In this document: piece after piece, positions 6,696 through 7,768 of the stretch | Numbering within the stretch: the stretch's first letter is position 1 | Layout of the letters: every line of letters begins with the position of its first letter | Made by a program: the position numbers and the translations under genes | NCBI GenBank assembly: GCA_013153755.1 | Contig: JAADDU010000196.1 | Coordinates: forward strand, 1 to 7,768 | DNA: 7,768 nucleotides | DNA from: Campylobacterota bacterium | GTDB taxonomy: Bacteria; Campylobacterota; Campylobacteria; Campylobacterales; Sulfurimonadaceae | Direction: 5' to 3' | Notes under the pieces: generated by a model | Told to the model about the DNA's origin: nothing | Database searches by the model: none | Seen by the model: only the letters and a program-made list of their open reading frames with translations

Positions 6696-7365
6696 AGCAA
6701 AACACATAGCTATAATCATGGATGGAAATGGTCGTTGGGCTGAAGGACAAGGAAAAAAACGGATAAAAGGGCATGAAGTAGGTGCAAAAGTTGTTAAAAA
6801 GATAACTACATACTGTGCAAACCATAAAGAGATAGAAAGACTAACGCTATACGCTTTTTCAACAGAAAACTGGAAACGCCCCCGTTTAGAAGTTGAATTT
6901 TTAATGAAGTTACTTGATAATTTTTTAAAAAAAGAACTCCCTACATACTTAGAATTAAATACCCGTTTTGAAGCTATAGGTGACATACGAGCTTTTTCAA
7001 AATCACTTCAAAAAACCATACGAACTATAGAAGAAAAAACTTCTCATTGTGATGGTTTAGTACAATCATTAGCATTAAATTACGGTGCACATGATGAGAT
7101 AATTCGTGCAGTAAATAAAATAAAAAACTATGATGAAAACATAACAGAAGCGATGTTAAGCAATGCACTTGACTGTAAAGATAGTGTAGATATACTTATC
7201 CGTACTGGTGGAGATCATAGACTTTCAAACTTTTTACTTTGGCAAACTGCTTATGCTGAACTTTTTTTTACAGATACTCTTTGGCCAGACTTTACAACAA
7301 GTGAATTAGAAAAAATCATAAAAAAATTTACAAAGATTGAACGCCGTTTTGGAGGATTAAAATAG
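6688..7365 (+). CDS. uppS: Undecaprenyl diphosphate synthase (cis-prenyltransferase)
   Basis: This enzyme extends farnesyl diphosphate with cis isoprene units to the C55 carrier lipid precursor used for peptidoglycan and surface glycans. From the ATG at 6688 it has 225 residues. HIAIIMDGNGRWA (6-18) holds the catalytic Asp12. YAFSTENWKRP (55-65) is the second conserved block, and LALNYG (128-133) the third. IRTGGDHRLSNFLLWQ (171-186) and YAELFF (189-194, with Glu191) form the diphosphate and Mg-binding region, and ERRFGG lies at the C-terminus. The usual Glu of RTGGE is Asp176 here, a conservative change. The start is fixed by AAGGAG six bases upstream; the ATG at 6670 would add six residues but lies before that site. 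It overlaps coaBC by eight bases and shares one base with the next gene, so it is translated as part of a coupled operon. Confidence 0.96.
   Translation: MNEAKHIAIIMDGNGRWAEGQGKKRIKGHEVGAKVVKKITTYCANHKEIERLTLYAFSTENWKRPRLEVEFLMKLLDNFLKKELPTYLELNTRFEAIGDIRAFSKSLQKTIRTIEEKTSHCDGLVQSLALNYGAHDEIIRAVNKIKNYDENITEAMLSNALDCKDSVDILIRTGGDHRLSNFLLWQTAYAELFFTDTLWPDFTTSELEKIIKKFTKIERRFGGLK
7351..7355 (+). promoter_or_regulatory. Ribosome binding site of the prepilin peptidase gene
   Basis: GGAGG lies in the last codons of uppS, nine bases before the GTG at 7365-7367. It supports a GTG start that shares its G with the uppS stop codon (TAGTG); no in-frame ATG occurs nearby. Confidence 0.8.
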
Positions 7366-7768
7366 TGGAACTTTTTATTGCATCTATACTAGGTATCCTC
7401 ATAGGCTCTTTTTTAAATGTTGTTATACTAAGAATTCCAAAAGATGAAAGTGTAGTTTTTGGAGCTTCTCATTGTCCCAAATGTCTTCATCCTCTAAAAC
7501 CTTGGCATAATATACCCATAATTTCTTGGATATTTTTAATGGGAAAATGCTCTTTTTGTAAAACAAAAATCTCGATTCAGTATCCTCTTATAGAGTTAGC
7601 TTCAGGAGCTATATTTTTCTTTATAGCTTTAAAATACTCTATATCTATCCCATCTTTATTTATTGCACTTAGCTTTTTAATGCTTCTTGCACTGTCAATC
7701 ATAGATTTAAAGTATAAAATGATTCCAGATTCTCTCAACCTTTTAGCTATACTTTTTGCTATCTTAGG
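7365..7768 (+). CDS. pilD: Type IV prepilin peptidase, 5' part only (3' end outside window)
   Basis: This inner-membrane aspartic protease removes the leader peptide of type IV pilin-like and type II secretion proteins, and many members also N-methylate the new N-terminus. Translation from GTG gives 134 codons before the window ends. A first membrane segment ending GSFLNVVILRIP (14-25) is the family hallmark. The cytoplasmic loop carries two CxxC pairs (Cys37/Cys40 and Cys62/Cys65), followed by ISIQYPLIELASG (69-81), a second hydrophobic stretch, and IIDLKYKMIPDSLN (112-125), whose Asp114 is the first catalytic aspartate. The second, in the GxGD motif, would lie beyond the edge. It shares one base with the uppS stop, so it is translationally coupled to a cell-wall lipid gene. 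The presence of CxxC pairs suggests the bifunctional type. It could be named comC or gspO according to the system it serves. Confidence 0.93.
   Translation, partial: MELFIASILGILIGSFLNVVILRIPKDESVVFGASHCPKCLHPLKPWHNIPIISWIFLMGKCSFCKTKISIQYPLIELASGAIFFFIALKYSISIPSLFIALSFLMLLALSIIDLKYKMIPDSLNLLAILFAIL

Noticed and set aside
6350..6986. Overlapping minus-strand open frames over coaBC and uppS
   Set aside because: They oppose well-conserved genes, and their Phe/Ser-rich translations are typical of antisense frames in A/T-rich DNA.
1..7768. Defence system, prophage, insertion sequence or CRISPR array
   Set aside because: No terminal repeats, transposase, integrase, tRNA or spaced direct repeats were seen; every gene except one small exported protein belongs to a recognised family, and all lie in two compact operons.

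Overview
The window looks like core chromosome of a Campylobacterota (epsilonproteobacterial) bacterium, probably a Sulfurimonas-like free-living relative of Campylobacter and Helicobacter. The reasons are low GC content, very tight gene packing, promoters with a clear TATAAT but no recognisable -35, a DUF2018 (HP0242-type) gene, and a gene order that, from memory, resembles the H. pylori HP0242-HP0238 and C. jejuni Cj0540-Cj0545 neighbourhoods. The genus is an inference.

Two divergent gene sets leave a 143-base intergenic region at 5275-5417. Leftward (minus strand) the order is argB (arginine synthesis), a DUF2018 gene, a small exported protein, a long-chain polyprenyl diphosphate synthase, hemA (first step of tetrapyrrole synthesis), proS (prolyl-tRNA synthetase) and the start of an fxsA-family membrane protein, cut by the window edge. 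From DUF2018 onward the genes overlap or lie within 11 bases of each other. The one larger gap, 44 bases after argB, holds a likely second promoter. Rightward (plus strand) the order is coaBC (coenzyme A synthesis), uppS (undecaprenyl diphosphate for the cell wall) and the 5' part of a type IV prepilin peptidase, with all three overlapping.

Nearly everything here is housekeeping. The leftward set joins quinone side-chain and heme synthesis, both needed for respiratory chains, with a tRNA synthetase. The rightward set makes CoA and the cell-wall lipid carrier and then enters a pilin-processing gene. No RNA gene, mobile element, CRISPR array or defence system was seen, and no stretch over 300 bases lacks a gene.

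The most notable point is that the prolyl-tRNA synthetase is only 434 residues long. It lacks the roughly 180-residue INS editing domain normally inserted between motifs 2 and 3, while its catalytic and anticodon-binding parts look intact. Other points of interest are the DUF2018 protein (a knotted-fold family), the unrecognised exported protein beside it, a lineage-type variation in CoaBC, and back-to-back promoters with matching -10 elements.
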